This document shows, piece after piece, positions 18,590-28,936 of a stretch of DNA of 64,000 bases. Position 1 is the first letter of the stretch. Each line of letters begins with the position of its first letter. The notes beneath the pieces are model-generated. The model made no database searches, had not been told where the DNA came from, and saw only the letters and a list, made by a program, of their open reading frames with translations. The DNA lies in the NCBI GenBank assembly GCA_030323305.1, contig CP106741.1, positions 315,001-379,000 on the forward strand. Direction: 5' to 3'. Source of the stretch: Paenibacillus sp. CC-CFT747. Lineage in GTDB: Bacteria > Bacillota > Bacilli > Paenibacillales > NBRC-103111. Made by a program: the position numbers and the translations under genes.

Positions 18590-20883
18590 GCTTGATGGAT
18601 CTCCCGGAATTTGGCGGGGGTTATCCCTTCGTACCGGCGGAAATTGCGGATGAACGAGTTGCGGCCCCAATAGCCGACTTGCTCGGCAATGTCGTCGATT
18701 TTCATATCGGTCTGCAATAAGTAAGTCTTCGACCTATGGATCCGCAGCTTGGCGATATACTCCACATACTTCTCGCCCACCTCCTCTTTGAACAGGCGGC
18801 TGAAATGCCCCACCGACATGTTCATCCTCTCGGCAAACTGCTCCATGGAAAGCTCTTCATGATAATGTTCCTCGATATAAGCAAGGATCTCCGCAAACTG
18901 CTGCTTTCGGTCGGAAGGCTGAATGGCGCGGAACAGCAAGGAATGAATGTCATGGAAGCACTGCCTCAGCTCCTCCCAGGTCACACAGCGGGTTAACGAT
19001 GCCAAGAGCTCCGAGTAGAACGAGATATTGAATTCGCCGCGCTCGCTCTCAACGGCGCGTATCCAGGTGTTCAGCATGTCTACGCCCATATTCTTCATCT
19101 GATGGGCGTTCGTGTTATGTCTCATCCCTGCGTCAAGCAATTCGGAGGCGGCTTGGAGCAGGCTGTCGTAATCCTTCGCCCTAAACCGGTTGAAGATACG
19201 GTTGACCTCGTCGACGGACAGGAATCCGTCCCCGGCCGGGCGTTTGCCGCTCTCGCCGCATATTTCCGCCCCCGGCTCGAGGCTCTTATGCTTGAGCATC
19301 GCGTCGGCCTGACGGTAAGAGGAATGAAGCTGCTCAATCCCCTGAACGGTGGTTCCGAGCCCGATCGTCGCCTTATAGTGCGGCTGCTGCAGCAGGAGCT
19401 TGATCCTTTCCGCCGTATCGCGCGCATCGGGAAGCGTCTCGCTGTCGTGGAGAAGTACACAGGCCAGCCGTTCGGCATGGGTAAGACATACCCAGATGTC
19501 GCCGGAAGACAGCTTATGTATTTTTTCCTTAAGCTCGGTGAGCATGAAGGATTTGGTTGTCTCGGACAAGGGCTCCGCCGGGTGCGAGTAGAATTGGAAT
19601 TCGATAACAAGCACCGTTGCGGAAGTGATCGGGCGGTAGCGGAAGTCGATTTCCTTGGCGTAGTAATCGATGGACAGGGTGTCGCGGTATTCCCCAAGCA
19701 GGATTTTGCTAATAAAATGCTCTTCGACAATCGGGTACATGCCCCCGACCCTCTGGGAGAGCTCTTTGTTCCTGGAAACGATCGTATGGGAGCATCGCTT
19801 GATGACATCGAATTCGTTCCCGCCGTCTTGGATCGGCAAACCGTCGATTCGATGGGCCTCCAAGCCCGTTCGGATCTCCTGAATGGGATTATACAGCCTG
19901 CGGCTCAAATAATAGGAAATCACGGCTCCCGCCACCACGAACAAGCCAAGGAACACGATCGTGTACGTTTGGACCATCCGCGCCGGCTTGAGAAGGGTCT
20001 GCCTATCGATGATGCTCACATAGGACCAGGAATCGTTGAAGCGGGACTTTCGGTAAGAGAATCCTTTCTTTTGCTGCTTCACCAAGAGCTCCTGCTCCCG
20101 GTTCGATTCCAGCATCGGCAGGAACATATCGGGCTTCAGCTCCGTAGAGCCGTTATGAATCAGGACATGGCCGCCCGAATCGAGGAGAGCGGTATCCGTC
20201 ACCCATTTTCTCGGAATGCCGAGCTGCTCACTGGTCTTGTCCTGGCTCACATTCACGGCCAAATAGACGTCCGGGTCGCTGCTGTTGAACGGATAACTGA
20301 GAAGGACGGATAAATTGGAGTGCTCTTGGATGGCATCCTCCGTGAACGGCGGCTTTTCCATAACGGTATGGAGCCCGGTAAACTGCATCGATTTTTTATC
20401 CGTAAAACTCGCCAAATAAGCAGCCCGGTCTTGATCGTCAAGCGGATAATTTTCCTGGAAGTAATCCCGTTTGCTTTTATACGTACGGCCATCGATAATA
20501 AGATCCGCTTTGGCAAAATAAAGGAAAGCATTGTAGACGAACCGATGAGACTGCAATTTGGCCAGCTGCCCCATCAACGAATGGATCCCTTCCAGCCTCT
20601 GCGTACTATCGCTTGTGCCGTCGCTGAAAATGCTCTTGATATTAGAGGTCGAAAGCATGTTCACCATGTCCGATTCCAGTGAGCTAAACAGGCTGTCCGT
20701 TTGCTCCGAGTAGCCCTGCATGACGATATTGTTGATATTCTCCGCATCGCTCTCGATTAATTTTACGATGAAACTATTCGTCAATAGGCTCGCGGCTATA
20801 ACCGGAATGAGGATAAGCGCGAAGTATTTCGTGAAAAATGTCCAGAATAGTCCGGTCCGGTGCGTTCGGATCTTCTTCTCCAT
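18586..20883 (-). CDS. Membrane-anchored AraC-family transcriptional regulator
   Basis: Intact, 765 residues. One membrane segment near residue 25 and another near 300 flank an extracellular sensing region of the Cache type. A HAMP-like stretch (LYNPIQEIRTGL), a GGDEF-like region without catalytic motif, and a C-terminal AraC DNA-binding domain follow (MEQFAERMNMSVGHFSRLF; IAEQVGYWGRNSFIRNFRR). Such proteins sense a ligand outside the cell and bind DNA directly without a kinase. The ATG at 20883 is preferred because GGAGG lies six bases upstream. Encoded just before the permease-binding protein-amidohydrolase operon, which it probably controls. Confidence 0.92.
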   Translation of the reverse strand: MEKKIRTHRTGLFWTFFTKYFALILIPVIAASLLTNSFIVKLIESDAENINNIVMQGYSEQTDSLFSSLESDMVNMLSTSNIKSIFSDGTSDSTQRLEGIHSLMGQLAKLQSHRFVYNAFLYFAKADLIIDGRTYKSKRDYFQENYPLDDQDRAAYLASFTDKKSMQFTGLHTVMEKPPFTEDAIQEHSNLSVLLSYPFNSSDPDVYLAVNVSQDKTSEQLGIPRKWVTDTALLDSGGHVLIHNGSTELKPDMFLPMLESNREQELLVKQQKKGFSYRKSRFNDSWSYVSIIDRQTLLKPARMVQTYTIVFLGLFVVAGAVISYYLSRRLYNPIQEIRTGLEAHRIDGLPIQDGGNEFDVIKRCSHTIVSRNKELSQRVGGMYPIVEEHFISKILLGEYRDTLSIDYYAKEIDFRYRPITSATVLVIEFQFYSHPAEPLSETTKSFMLTELKEKIHKLSSGDIWVCLTHAERLACVLLHDSETLPDARDTAERIKLLLQQPHYKATIGLGTTVQGIEQLHSSYRQADAMLKHKSLEPGAEICGESGKRPAGDGFLSVDEVNRIFNRFRAKDYDSLLQAASELLDAGMRHNTNAHQMKNMGVDMLNTWIRAVESERGEFNISFYSELLASLTRCVTWEELRQCFHDIHSLLFRAIQPSDRKQQFAEILAYIEEHYHEELSMEQFAERMNMSVGHFSRLFKEEVGEKYVEYIAKLRIHRSKTYLLQTDMKIDDIAEQVGYWGRNSFIRNFRRYEGITPAKFREIHQA

Positions 20884-21172
20884 GGCGGCCTCCGTTCCCA
20901 TAATGAATATCAAAGCTTATTCCTATTAACGAAAGATCATTTCACTCCTTACGTTTTTTCTAAACAAATTTGCCTGGAGCGAGAAAAGCAGCGGCCAAAA
21001 AAACCGTGAGGTGTTGTTTGGACAGGCAGTACTTATCAGGCCATAGGGACTTATCCCTTTTGGGGCTGACACAAGGTGAGAGATCCGGCTTTGCCGTTGT
21101 GGGGCAGGAAGCAACTTTGCAGGGCTTGCTGTCGTTTACAATTGAGGTAAGAGAAGGGAAAGGAGACCCGCC
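20884..21172. other. Intergenic stretch with short hairpins, no supported gene
   Basis: About 290 bases between divergent genes. It contains AGGGACTTATCCCT (a small hairpin) and further short inverted runs around 21060-21110. Open frames of ~70 codons exist on both strands, but neither has a good start context or a recognisable product. It may be a structured leader or a decayed repeat. A good AAGGAGA ribosome site for the next gene closes the stretch. Confidence 0.4.
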
Positions 21173-21658
21173 TTGACTCAACGGATCAAGAAAATCGCTT
21201 TATGGTTCACCGTGTTTCTTATAGCGGCTGTGGTTACTCAGGGGAAGGCCCTAGCCCCGCTCTCCCCCGGTCCGGTTCCTGAACCGCATTCTGGAGTTCC
21301 CCTCGGGAATCGGGTGTCTTTTCCTTTTATTCATGAAATTCGGATAGAAAAAAGAACATCCTCCCTTACCGCAAGCTCCCTGATCTGGCAGGAGGCCGGC
21401 ATTCCCTTGACTAACGCCGAACAGCTGGCCCGGTTTGAAGAGGCCGTGCGAACGGCGGAAATTATGATAGGACAACCGAAAGCGATCGCTCCCGATTTCA
21501 AGCTGATCCCAGTGGATCGTGTGGGAGAGGAGCTTACGGCTGTCCATCTCTGGACGGGTGGCAGGGGAATACTGGAGGTGAACGATCTTTATTGTACACT
21601 GACGGAAGACGGCAAAGCCCTCATCTTAAGCTTGCTTAAGGACGCTGCAGCTTACTAA
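21173..21658 (+). CDS. Secreted protein of unknown function
   Basis: Intact, 161 residues from a TTG start with AAGGAGA eight bases upstream. Residues 1-27 form a signal peptide (KKIALWFTVFLIAAVV), with no lipobox. The mature part is hydrophilic with no cysteine and no recognised domain. The stretch 21284-21316 inside the gene is a near copy of an intergenic repeat at 13267-13299, read here as PHSGVPLGNRV, so a repeat may have inserted into the coding frame. Flanked downstream by a strong terminator. Confidence 0.65.
   Translation: MTQRIKKIALWFTVFLIAAVVTQGKALAPLSPGPVPEPHSGVPLGNRVSFPFIHEIRIEKRTSSLTASSLIWQEAGIPLTNAEQLARFEEAVRTAEIMIGQPKAIAPDFKLIPVDRVGEELTAVHLWTGGRGILEVNDLYCTLTEDGKALILSLLKDAAAY
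21284..21316. repeat. 33-base dispersed repeat (copy 2, inside a coding frame)
   Basis: Thirty of 33 bases match 13267-13299; the three differences lie in or beside the central inverted repeat. Confidence 0.5.
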
Positions 21659-21684
21659 ATGAGGAAACTTGGTGGACCCCGCCT

Positions 21685-21737
21685 AAAAAAGGACCTGCCA
21701 TAAGCCAATCGTTCTTGGCTCCGGCAGGTCCCTTTTT
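21685..21737. terminator. Bidirectional terminator
   Basis: GGACCTGCC / GGCAGGTCC stem with an inner AGCCAA/TTGGCT hairpin, preceded by AAAAAA and followed by TTTTT, between convergent genes. Confidence 0.85.
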
Positions 21738-21771
21738 CCTTGCAATGCTTGTGATTCATGCTGCATGTGCA

Positions 21772-21990
21772 TCAAGGGCGTCCTTCCACCCAGCTTTCCT
21801 TAAAAGGAATGCTTATCCTCCCGGCCGGTTTCTTCCGCATCCGCACCGGTTTCCGTACCGGGAAGCCCCCGTCCGCCTCATGCTGAGGGTTGTTCATGAT
21901 TTCCACAAGCTGCATGAGATCGCTCTCTTCCCGCTTTCCGTTCTCCGGCTGCCTTTCATCCATGCCGCCTGCAAGCTCTCGATGGTCCAT
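21772..21990 (-). CDS. Small basic protein of unknown function
   Basis: Seventy-two residues, hydrophilic, with a Lys/Arg-rich stretch in the second half (RKPVRMRKKPAG). GGAGAAGGGGAAG precedes the ATG and the gene follows the glutamine amidotransferase by 36 bases on the same strand, suggesting one transcript. Family not recognised. Confidence 0.5.
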   Translation of the reverse strand: MDHRELAGGMDERQPENGKREESDLMQLVEIMNNPQHEADGGFPVRKPVRMRKKPAGRISIPFKESWVEGRP

Positions 21991-22026
21991 GGGTTCTTCC
22001 CCTTCTCCTGTTGTTCCGTGCCTCTA

Positions 22027-22754
22027 TTAGCTTTCCCTCGTCTTCTTGTTTCTTGCATCGGAAAAGCAGGCCTCCACAAGACTCTGGAACAAAGCGGCCG
22101 CATAGCGGTCCCCGCCGGCCATATCTTCCGGGTGCCACTGCACCCCGACGAAGAACGGAGGCCCGGGCCGCTCGACTGCCTCCACGATCCCGTCCAGCGC
22201 ATGGGCCGTCACCGTTAAGCCGGGGGCGGCCCGTCGGACGGCTTGGTGGTGAAAGCTGTTGACCCGGATTTCCAGCGCTCCTAGGATTCCATGCAGCCGG
22301 GACCCCTCCCGGATCCGGACCAAATGGGAGCCGTGGGAACGCGGGGCCTTCTGGGTATGCTGCAGCGCATCGGGACATTGGGAGGGGATATCCTGGAGGA
22401 GCGTCCCTCCGAGCGCGGCGTTCATCACCTGGCAGCCCCGGCAAATCCCGAGAACCGGCTTGCGTGCCTGAAGGTAAGCGTCCAGCAGCAGGAGCTCGGC
22501 GCGGTCCCGGTCCGGCACCACCTCCCCCAGCTTCGGGTGAGGCTCCTCCCCGAAATAGGCGGGGTCCAGGTCCGTTCCGCCGCTCAGGATGAGCCCGTCG
22601 GTCCGCTTCGCGAGCTCCGCCGCGTCTCCCGCGTCCTTCGGATAGGGAGCAGCAGCGGAATCCCTCCCGCCTGCTCCACCGCTTCCGTATACGTTCTTCG
22701 GAGAACGTAACGATCCTCTTGTTCATACATGGTCAAGCCGATTACCGGCCTCAT
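22027..22754 (-). CDS. Class I glutamine amidotransferase, gamma-glutamyl-GABA hydrolase type (peptidase C26; frameshifted)
   Basis: Restored length 242 residues. It has the N-terminus RPVIGLTMYEQEDRYVLR, the SGGTDLDP motif, the nucleophile in GICRGCQ and the His-Glu pair in VQWHPEDM. This is the PuuD-like C26 family, which cleaves gamma-glutamyl bonds, for example of gamma-glutamyl-GABA in polyamine catabolism. No other puu-type genes are present, so the substrate is open. One base is missing at 22645-22647. The ATG at 22754 has GGGGGAG upstream. Confidence 0.88.
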
Positions 22755-22923
22755 AGGCTCCCCCGCTTTCCCGCCTCTCGCGATCCTCCAGCGCCTGCCT
22801 TTCGGTATCTCCTCACAGCTTATTCAGGCAGGCGTCCTTCCGCTAATCCGCATCTCGCAAGTAAGCCTGGATGGTCTGGGAGAAGCTTTCCCCGTCCCTC
22901 TCCTTTTTTCCTTCTCCTCACTC

Positions 22924-22947
22924 AAAAAAAACCGCCGATAAAGGCGG
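22924..22947 (-). terminator. Terminator of the beta-mannosidase operon
   Basis: CCGCCTTTATCGGCGG hairpin followed on the minus strand by TTTTTTTT. Confidence 0.85.
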
Positions 22948-23002
22948 GGCTTACAGTAGACAGGCTCCTTTTCCGGAGGCTTGTCCGTTAAAGGCATCGA
23001 AG

Positions 23003-25507
23003 CTATTCGTTTAGGGCCGAAACCTTAAGCTTATCCAGCGGCACCGGATTTCCCGCCGCATCCGTGACAGAGACCGTCCGGGTTTCCCCGGCAGCAGGTC
23101 GAAGAAGTCGTCGCTGAAGCGGACGTTGCCCTGAGGAAGCTCCAGCTTCACCATCCGGGCGAGGACACCCTCCGCCGTGATGCGCACTGTTCCTTCCTCC
23201 CCGCCTTTCTCCACCTTCAGGACGGCCGCCGGCAGACGCAGGTCCTTCGGATCGCGGAGGAAGTACCGGTTGGCCGGAGCCTCCCAGCCTTCGGCCGTCA
23301 GCTCGACGACGACCTCCTCCGCCTGCCTGCCGTTCAGCACCTCCGCCTCCGGCAGGCGCCCGAGCTCGACGGCCCCGTTCGCCGGCAGCTTCGCCGCAAG
23401 CCGGAAGGACGAAACCTCCGCTCCCCGGAAATCATAAACGGTGAGCCGGACTTGCCCTTCATAAGTCTGAAGGGTGTCGTTGACCACCCACACGGCGAGC
23501 TCCCCTCCCGGCTCATGGTCGAGCGAGAGCAGCAGCGGATGATAGAAATGCCGGGCGTAATGATAGGAAGCTTTGGGCAGCAGCTCATAGTCGATCATCG
23601 ACCAGCTGGTTCCGGGCCAGCTGTCGTTAAGCTGCCAGACAAGCGCTCCGCTCGTCCGTTCCTTATGGCGGCGGTAATGCTCGATGCCGTATTTCAGCCC
23701 CTCCGCCTGGGTCAGCATGGAGAAGTTCATGTACTCCTCGATATCCTTCGGAACACCGGTGAAGCCTTCCATGAGCAGAATGCCCTTCTGGTGGTTCGTA
23801 TCCTTGTTGCGGTATGCCATCTCGGCACTGTTCCAGTAGAATTCGCCCTCGGGAATGTTTTTCTCCAGCGTGTACCGGTTGGCGGAGGCGTGCATCCCGA
23901 ACTCGCTGCTGAAGAGGGTGAAATCCTTCTTGTAGTTTTTGAAGGTCACGCCCTCCACGCTGTAGTCGAGAAGCGGCGGCTCCCCGAATTTCCGCGGGTA
24001 GACGGAGCCGTGCCACACCTGCCAGTTATGGCGGTCCCCTCCTCGGGATCGTTGGCGTCGTTTCCGCCGTAAGGCGAGGAAGGCCAGTAAGCCCGGCTGT
24101 CGTCCAGCTCCTCCAGCACCTCGGGAATCAGCTCGTGGTAGATGGCCTCGCCGTAGAAGGGGCAGGTGAGGTCTCCGCCCGCCGTCTTCATGTCATAGAG
24201 CCAGTCAATCTCGTTGTTGCCGCACCAGAGCGCGAGCGAGGCATGGTTGCGCAGCCTCTTGACGTTGTACACGACTTCCTGGCGGACATTTTTCATGAAA
24301 TCGCGGTTGAAATCCGGGAACAACGCATTCGCGAAGGCAAAATCCTGCCACACGAGCACTCCCTGCCGGTCGCATTCCTCGAAGAAGATGTCCTTCTCAT
24401 AGATGCCGCCGGCCCATACCCGGAGCATGTTCATGTTCGCCTCCGCGGAGAGGGTGATGAGATCTCGGTAGCGGTCATCGGGAGCCGCGCCGATAAAATG
24501 ATCCACGGGAATCCAGTTCGCTCCTTGGCGAACAGCTTCACGCCGTTCAGCACGAAGGCAAACGCCTTCCGTCCCTGCTCATCCTCGAGCTGCAGCTCAA
24601 TCGTCCGGATGCCGAACGGCTTCCGGTACCGGTCCACCGGCTCCCCATCCGCTTGAAGCGTAACCTCAAGCTCGTACAGATAAGGCTCTCCGAGGTCGTG
24701 CGTCCACCACAGCCGGGGATTGGCTACCGTAAGCTCGAGGGAACCGGTTCTCCCGCCCAGCGGGAAGCTCCCCTCCGCCGCCACCCGGCCGTCAGCATCC
24801 CACAGCCGTACCGAGGCTTCGAGAGCCGTCCCCCGGCGGATCCGGGCGGCTTCAGCGTCCACCCGGATGACGGCTTCCGTGCCGTTCCTCTGCACCGTCC
24901 GGGCAAAGACGCTCTCCAGCTTCGCAAGCCTCTTCCGCTCGATTCGAACCTTTCCCCAAATGCCGGTCGTCACCATCCGCGGCCCCCAGTCCCAGCCGAA
25001 ATTCATGGCCGCCTTGCGGAGCCACGGCCGTTCCTTCGTATAGGAGGACCATTGGAACTGTTCCTTCTCCCGGTTGTGCAGGTACAGCGGATCGAAGCGG
25101 ACGGCGATCGTGTTCTTCCCGTTCCGCAGCACCCGGGACACGTCAAAGCGGTGGCCCATCAGCATATTGGCGGTCGTGCCGATTTCGTGGCCGTTGACGA
25201 AGACGGCGGCGAACGTATCCAGTCCTTCGAACACAAGCTCGTGCCTTTCTTCCTTGTCCTCTCCTAGCGAATAGTCAAACGTATACCGGTACCACCATTC
25301 TTTGCGCTCGATCCAGCGGCTCTTGGCGTCGTTATGCCCGAAATAAGGATCGTCGATCAGCTTTCTCTCGATCAATGCGGAATGAACGTCGCCCGGCACC
25401 CGGGCCGTGATCCAGAACCGGTCGTCGAGCCCCGGAGCCGCCGCCTCCAGCGGCCGAATGTCTCCCACCTCATAAGATTGCAGCCTCCATAATCCTGACA
25501 ATTCCAT
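23003..25507 (-). CDS. Beta-mannosidase, glycoside hydrolase family 2 (frameshifted)
   Basis: Cytosolic exo-enzyme releasing mannose from the non-reducing end of beta-mannosides. Restored length 835 residues, normal for the family. The sugar-binding domain (WWYRYTFDYS, FEGLDTFAAVFVNG), the immunoglobulin-like domain and the TIM barrel follow in order. The acid/base motif WCGNNEIDW and nucleophile region FSSEFGMHA are intact. Three bases are missing, near 24523-24524, 24036-24039 and 23086-23089; the last repair gives a C-terminus ending SALNE. It is the last gene of an operon with a sugar importer and two-component system, and no signal peptide is present, so it acts on imported oligosaccharides. 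Confidence 0.93.
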
Positions 25508-25543
25508 CGTTGATCTCTCCCATGAAGGCGCTCCACGGCGCCG

Positions 25544-27108
25544 TTATCGTTCTCTTTGCTGCCATAAACCGTTGCGATCCGGGATGCGGGACTCCCGGTA
25601 TTCGCTGGGCGTTTGGCCCGTGAATTTCTTGAACAGCTGGCTGAAATATTTGACATCCTCATATCCCACTATTCCCGCCACCTCGCTGATTTTCGCCGGC
25701 GAAACAGCCAATATTTCCATCGCCCGGCGGATTTTCTGGCCGGTAACGAAATCTCCGAAGGTTTGGCCGGTTTCTTTCTTAAAGACTTCGCTTAGGTGGC
25801 TCGGGTTCAAATGCACGTGCTTCGCCACCTGCTGAAGCCGGACGTCTCCCCCAGGTTCTCTTCGATATAGGCCATCGCCCGCTGGACGTGCGACGCCTGT
25901 CCCTCCGCAAGCCGGCTGTGGTAATGCTTTATTAAAGTATAGAGAGAATGGAACAGCTCTTCCTTCGGCGCGGCGCCGCTTGTTCCCGGCAGGGAAGGAG
26001 GCATGCTGCCCGTTGCGTCACGGCCGGTCGCTTCCATCACCCTTTCCAGCCAGCGGTGGGCGGACAGGCCGGCCGAACGGACCGACGCCTCCAGCGATTC
26101 GACGGTCATGTCGGGATCCGCGATCCGCTCCTCGACGTACTGCTGCACCCAGGATTTAAGCGCGACCGGATCGTCCTCAAGCAGAATGGACGAGAGTGAC
26201 AGCTCCTCCGCATGGGAGCAGACCGTCCGCCCACCCTTCCGGTCCCGGATGTCCGAGGCCCCAACCAGCCTCCTGCCCAGCAGAAGGGGATACCGGAAGG
26301 CGCTGACGGCTCCCGCGTACGAAAAGGGAAGCTCGCGCGGACCCTGTACCACCGGGCCCGCTCCCCCGTAAAGCCTGGCCTTCAGAAGACGCTCGATGCG
26401 TCCCATGACCGTCTCCAGATTACCTCCCCATCCTGGCGGATCACCGCCGCCACCCGGTCCGGCTCGACCAGGGTTTCCGCGTTCAAGGAATCCTTCAGCG
26501 TATTCTCCACGGCAAAAAGGAGCAGGGAACGCGAAGAGGGTGTTTCCCCCAGCCTTCTGCCCCGAGAAGAACAACCTGGAGCGGTGACGATTCTCCCTCT
26601 CCCGAAACAGGCCGGGCAAGTCGTCGGAAATCGCTCCCCATTCCACGCCTTCCGTAGAGCCGGAAAACAGCCTCTCCAGCAGCCGGTTCCGGGCTTCCGT
26701 GCTTCGGAAGCGGTCCTGGCTGTGGGCCGCCCATTTGGACTCGATGCGGGCCTTTGCCCTCAGCACCGTCTGGATGATTTCCTCAGGCCGGCTGGTCTTC
26801 AGTATATAATCGCTGACCTCCTGCCGGATCGCCTGCTGCATGTAGGTAAAGTCATCATAGCCCGACAGGATGATCACCTCCGTATCGGGGAAGAGGCGCT
26901 TGGTTTCCTTTGCGAGATGCAGCCCTGTTTGGCCCGTCATGCGGATGTCGGTCAGCACAATGTTCGGCCTCTCCTCCGGCAGCCGGCTTAAGGCCTCCTC
27001 CGCGGAAGCGGCGGGTTCAAGCAGGGTAAGCCCCAGCTCCTCCCAGTTAATGACACGGGCAAGACCCGTACGGATAATCACCTCGTCATCCACGATCATG
27101 ATTCTCAT
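25544..27108 (-). CDS. AraC-type response regulator, YesN family (frameshifted)
   Basis: Restored length 522 residues. Receiver domain with IMIVDDE and NIVLTDIRMTGQTG, and a C-terminal AraC domain (VAKHVHLNPSHLSEVFKKET; VAGIVGYEDVKYFSQLFKK). Four bases are missing: two at 26560-26563, one near 26423-26429 and one at 25848-25852. Between the first two sites the correct reading includes SRSLLLFAVENTL. Its start overlaps the kinase gene by 23 bases. It presumably activates the importer and beta-mannosidase genes. Confidence 0.9.
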
Positions 27109-28887
27109 GACGCACCTCCTCTCGGATGGGAATGCTAAACGAGACTCGGGTGCCTGCGCCCGGCCGGCTTTCGATCGTCAGCCCCGCCTCCGGCCCGTAA
27201 TGCAGCAGAAGCCGTTCATGAACATTTCTCAGCCCGTAGCTCCCTTCGAGCGATAACGGCAGCTCTTCCTCGGGGTATCCTTCCGGTGAGCCTGCCTGCT
27301 CCAGGCGGGCCCTCAAGGAGCTGACCTGCTCCTCACACATTCCCACTCCATCGTCCAGCACGAGAAAGGCCATCCGGCTCTGCTTCCTCTCGACCATCAC
27401 GGTAATCGTCCCCCGTCCTTCCTTCCTCTGAACCCCGTGGAGCATGGCATTCTCAACGAGCGGCTGCAGCAGCAGCTTGAGCATAATCTTCTCCGTTAAG
27501 TCCGGATCCACCGAGCAGTCGACCGTAAACTTGTCCGGGAACCGGATGGACTGGACCTGCGCATAGTTGCGGATATGGGCGATTTCCTGGTGAACCGGAC
27601 AATAGTCCTTTCCTTTGTTCAGACTGAACCGCAGAAAATCGCTCAAGGCACCCACCATATCCGCAATCCTCTTCTCCTCGTTCATCAAGGCGATCCAGTG
27701 AATGGAGGACAGGGTGTTATACAGAAAATGCGGGTTGATCTGAGCCTGAAGAGCCCGGAGGTCCGCTTCCTTCTTGCGCGTTTCGTTGCGGATCAGCTCT
27801 TTCTTCAGCATTTCGATATGCCGGCCGAGCCGGTTGTAGCTCTCCGCAAGGCGGCCGATCTCATCCGGGGAGCCCGCCGGATAACGCGGAAGCGGTTCGT
27901 TCGGGTCCACCTTCGATAGAAGCCGGGTCAGCGTCTGCAGCGGATTCGTCACCCGCCGGACGAGGAAGAGGACGAGTCCCGCAGCGGCGATAACCGCCAG
28001 GGCGACCGCGGCGGCCGTAAGCGTTACGATATAGCGGCTGGACGCGCTGTACAGCTCATAAGGAATCAGGCCGACCAGCGTCCAGCCAACCATAGGCTCC
28101 TTGTAGTACAGGACGGTTTTCTTATCCGGCCCGCTGCCGTAGGTCACCGCGCCCGACACCTTGCCGGTTAGCGAGGAAGAAAGACCGGGAAACAGGGCGT
28201 CCAAGGGATGGGACACCCGGCTTTCGTCCGCAGCCGATACGACCAATCCCTTGTCATTGACCAGCATGACACTGCCTTGCCCATCACCTAGCTGCGGCTC
28301 GTTCCAGAGCCGGATAAGGGCCTGTTCGTTTAAGGTGATGGAGATCGACCCCAAATCCGTGTAAGTGCCGATCCCCCGCATCGGCCGGATAAAGGAAAGG
28401 ACCGTGTGGCTTCCGGAGTAATTCACGATCCGGTACGGGTCGGTCCAGCGTTTGCCCGTCAACCGCTGGATATCCACGATACGGGTCAGGTCCGATTCAT
28501 AAATAGTAGCCGTGGAGAGCGGAGCTTTGGTCCCTGACGGATAAAGGGTAATGGCCGTCAGGTAGTCCTTGTAGCCGGCCAGGTTGGTCATAAGCCCGAG
28601 AACGCGTTCCCGTTCCACCGGATCCTCCCCGGGCTTGGCCAAATACTGCTGAATGTCCCGCTGGCCGATCATAAAAAGCGACATGTTCTCCACATCGCTC
28701 AGAATGAACTTTAATTTGGCTTCCATTTGATGCAGGGTATCGATTCCGGCCTGCTTCGTTTTTGCCTCCGCCGCCCTCGAGGAGGTGACATAAGAGAATC
28801 CCCCAGAAACAACAGGGGGATCAGGATCGAAACGAGCAGAAGGAAGGACAGCCGGCGCCGCAGGGAACCTGCCAGCCAACGCCACAT
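27086..28887 (-). CDS. Sensor histidine kinase, YesM family (frameshifted)
   Basis: Restored length 600 residues. Membrane segment near residue 20, extracellular Cache-type sensing region, second membrane segment near 300, HAMP linker (VTNPLQTLTRLL), phosphoacceptor motif QINPHFLYNTLSSIHW and ATPase domain (LDDGVGM). One base is missing at 28800-28804, right after the first membrane segment; repair gives FLGGFSYVTSSRAAEA. The ATG at 28887 follows GGGGAGGAC. It sits between the permeases and its cognate regulator. Confidence 0.92.
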
Positions 28888-28936
28888 GATGTCCTCCCCT
28901 TCCTTTTTACTCTCAGTATACCTCATGCCCTCAGGA

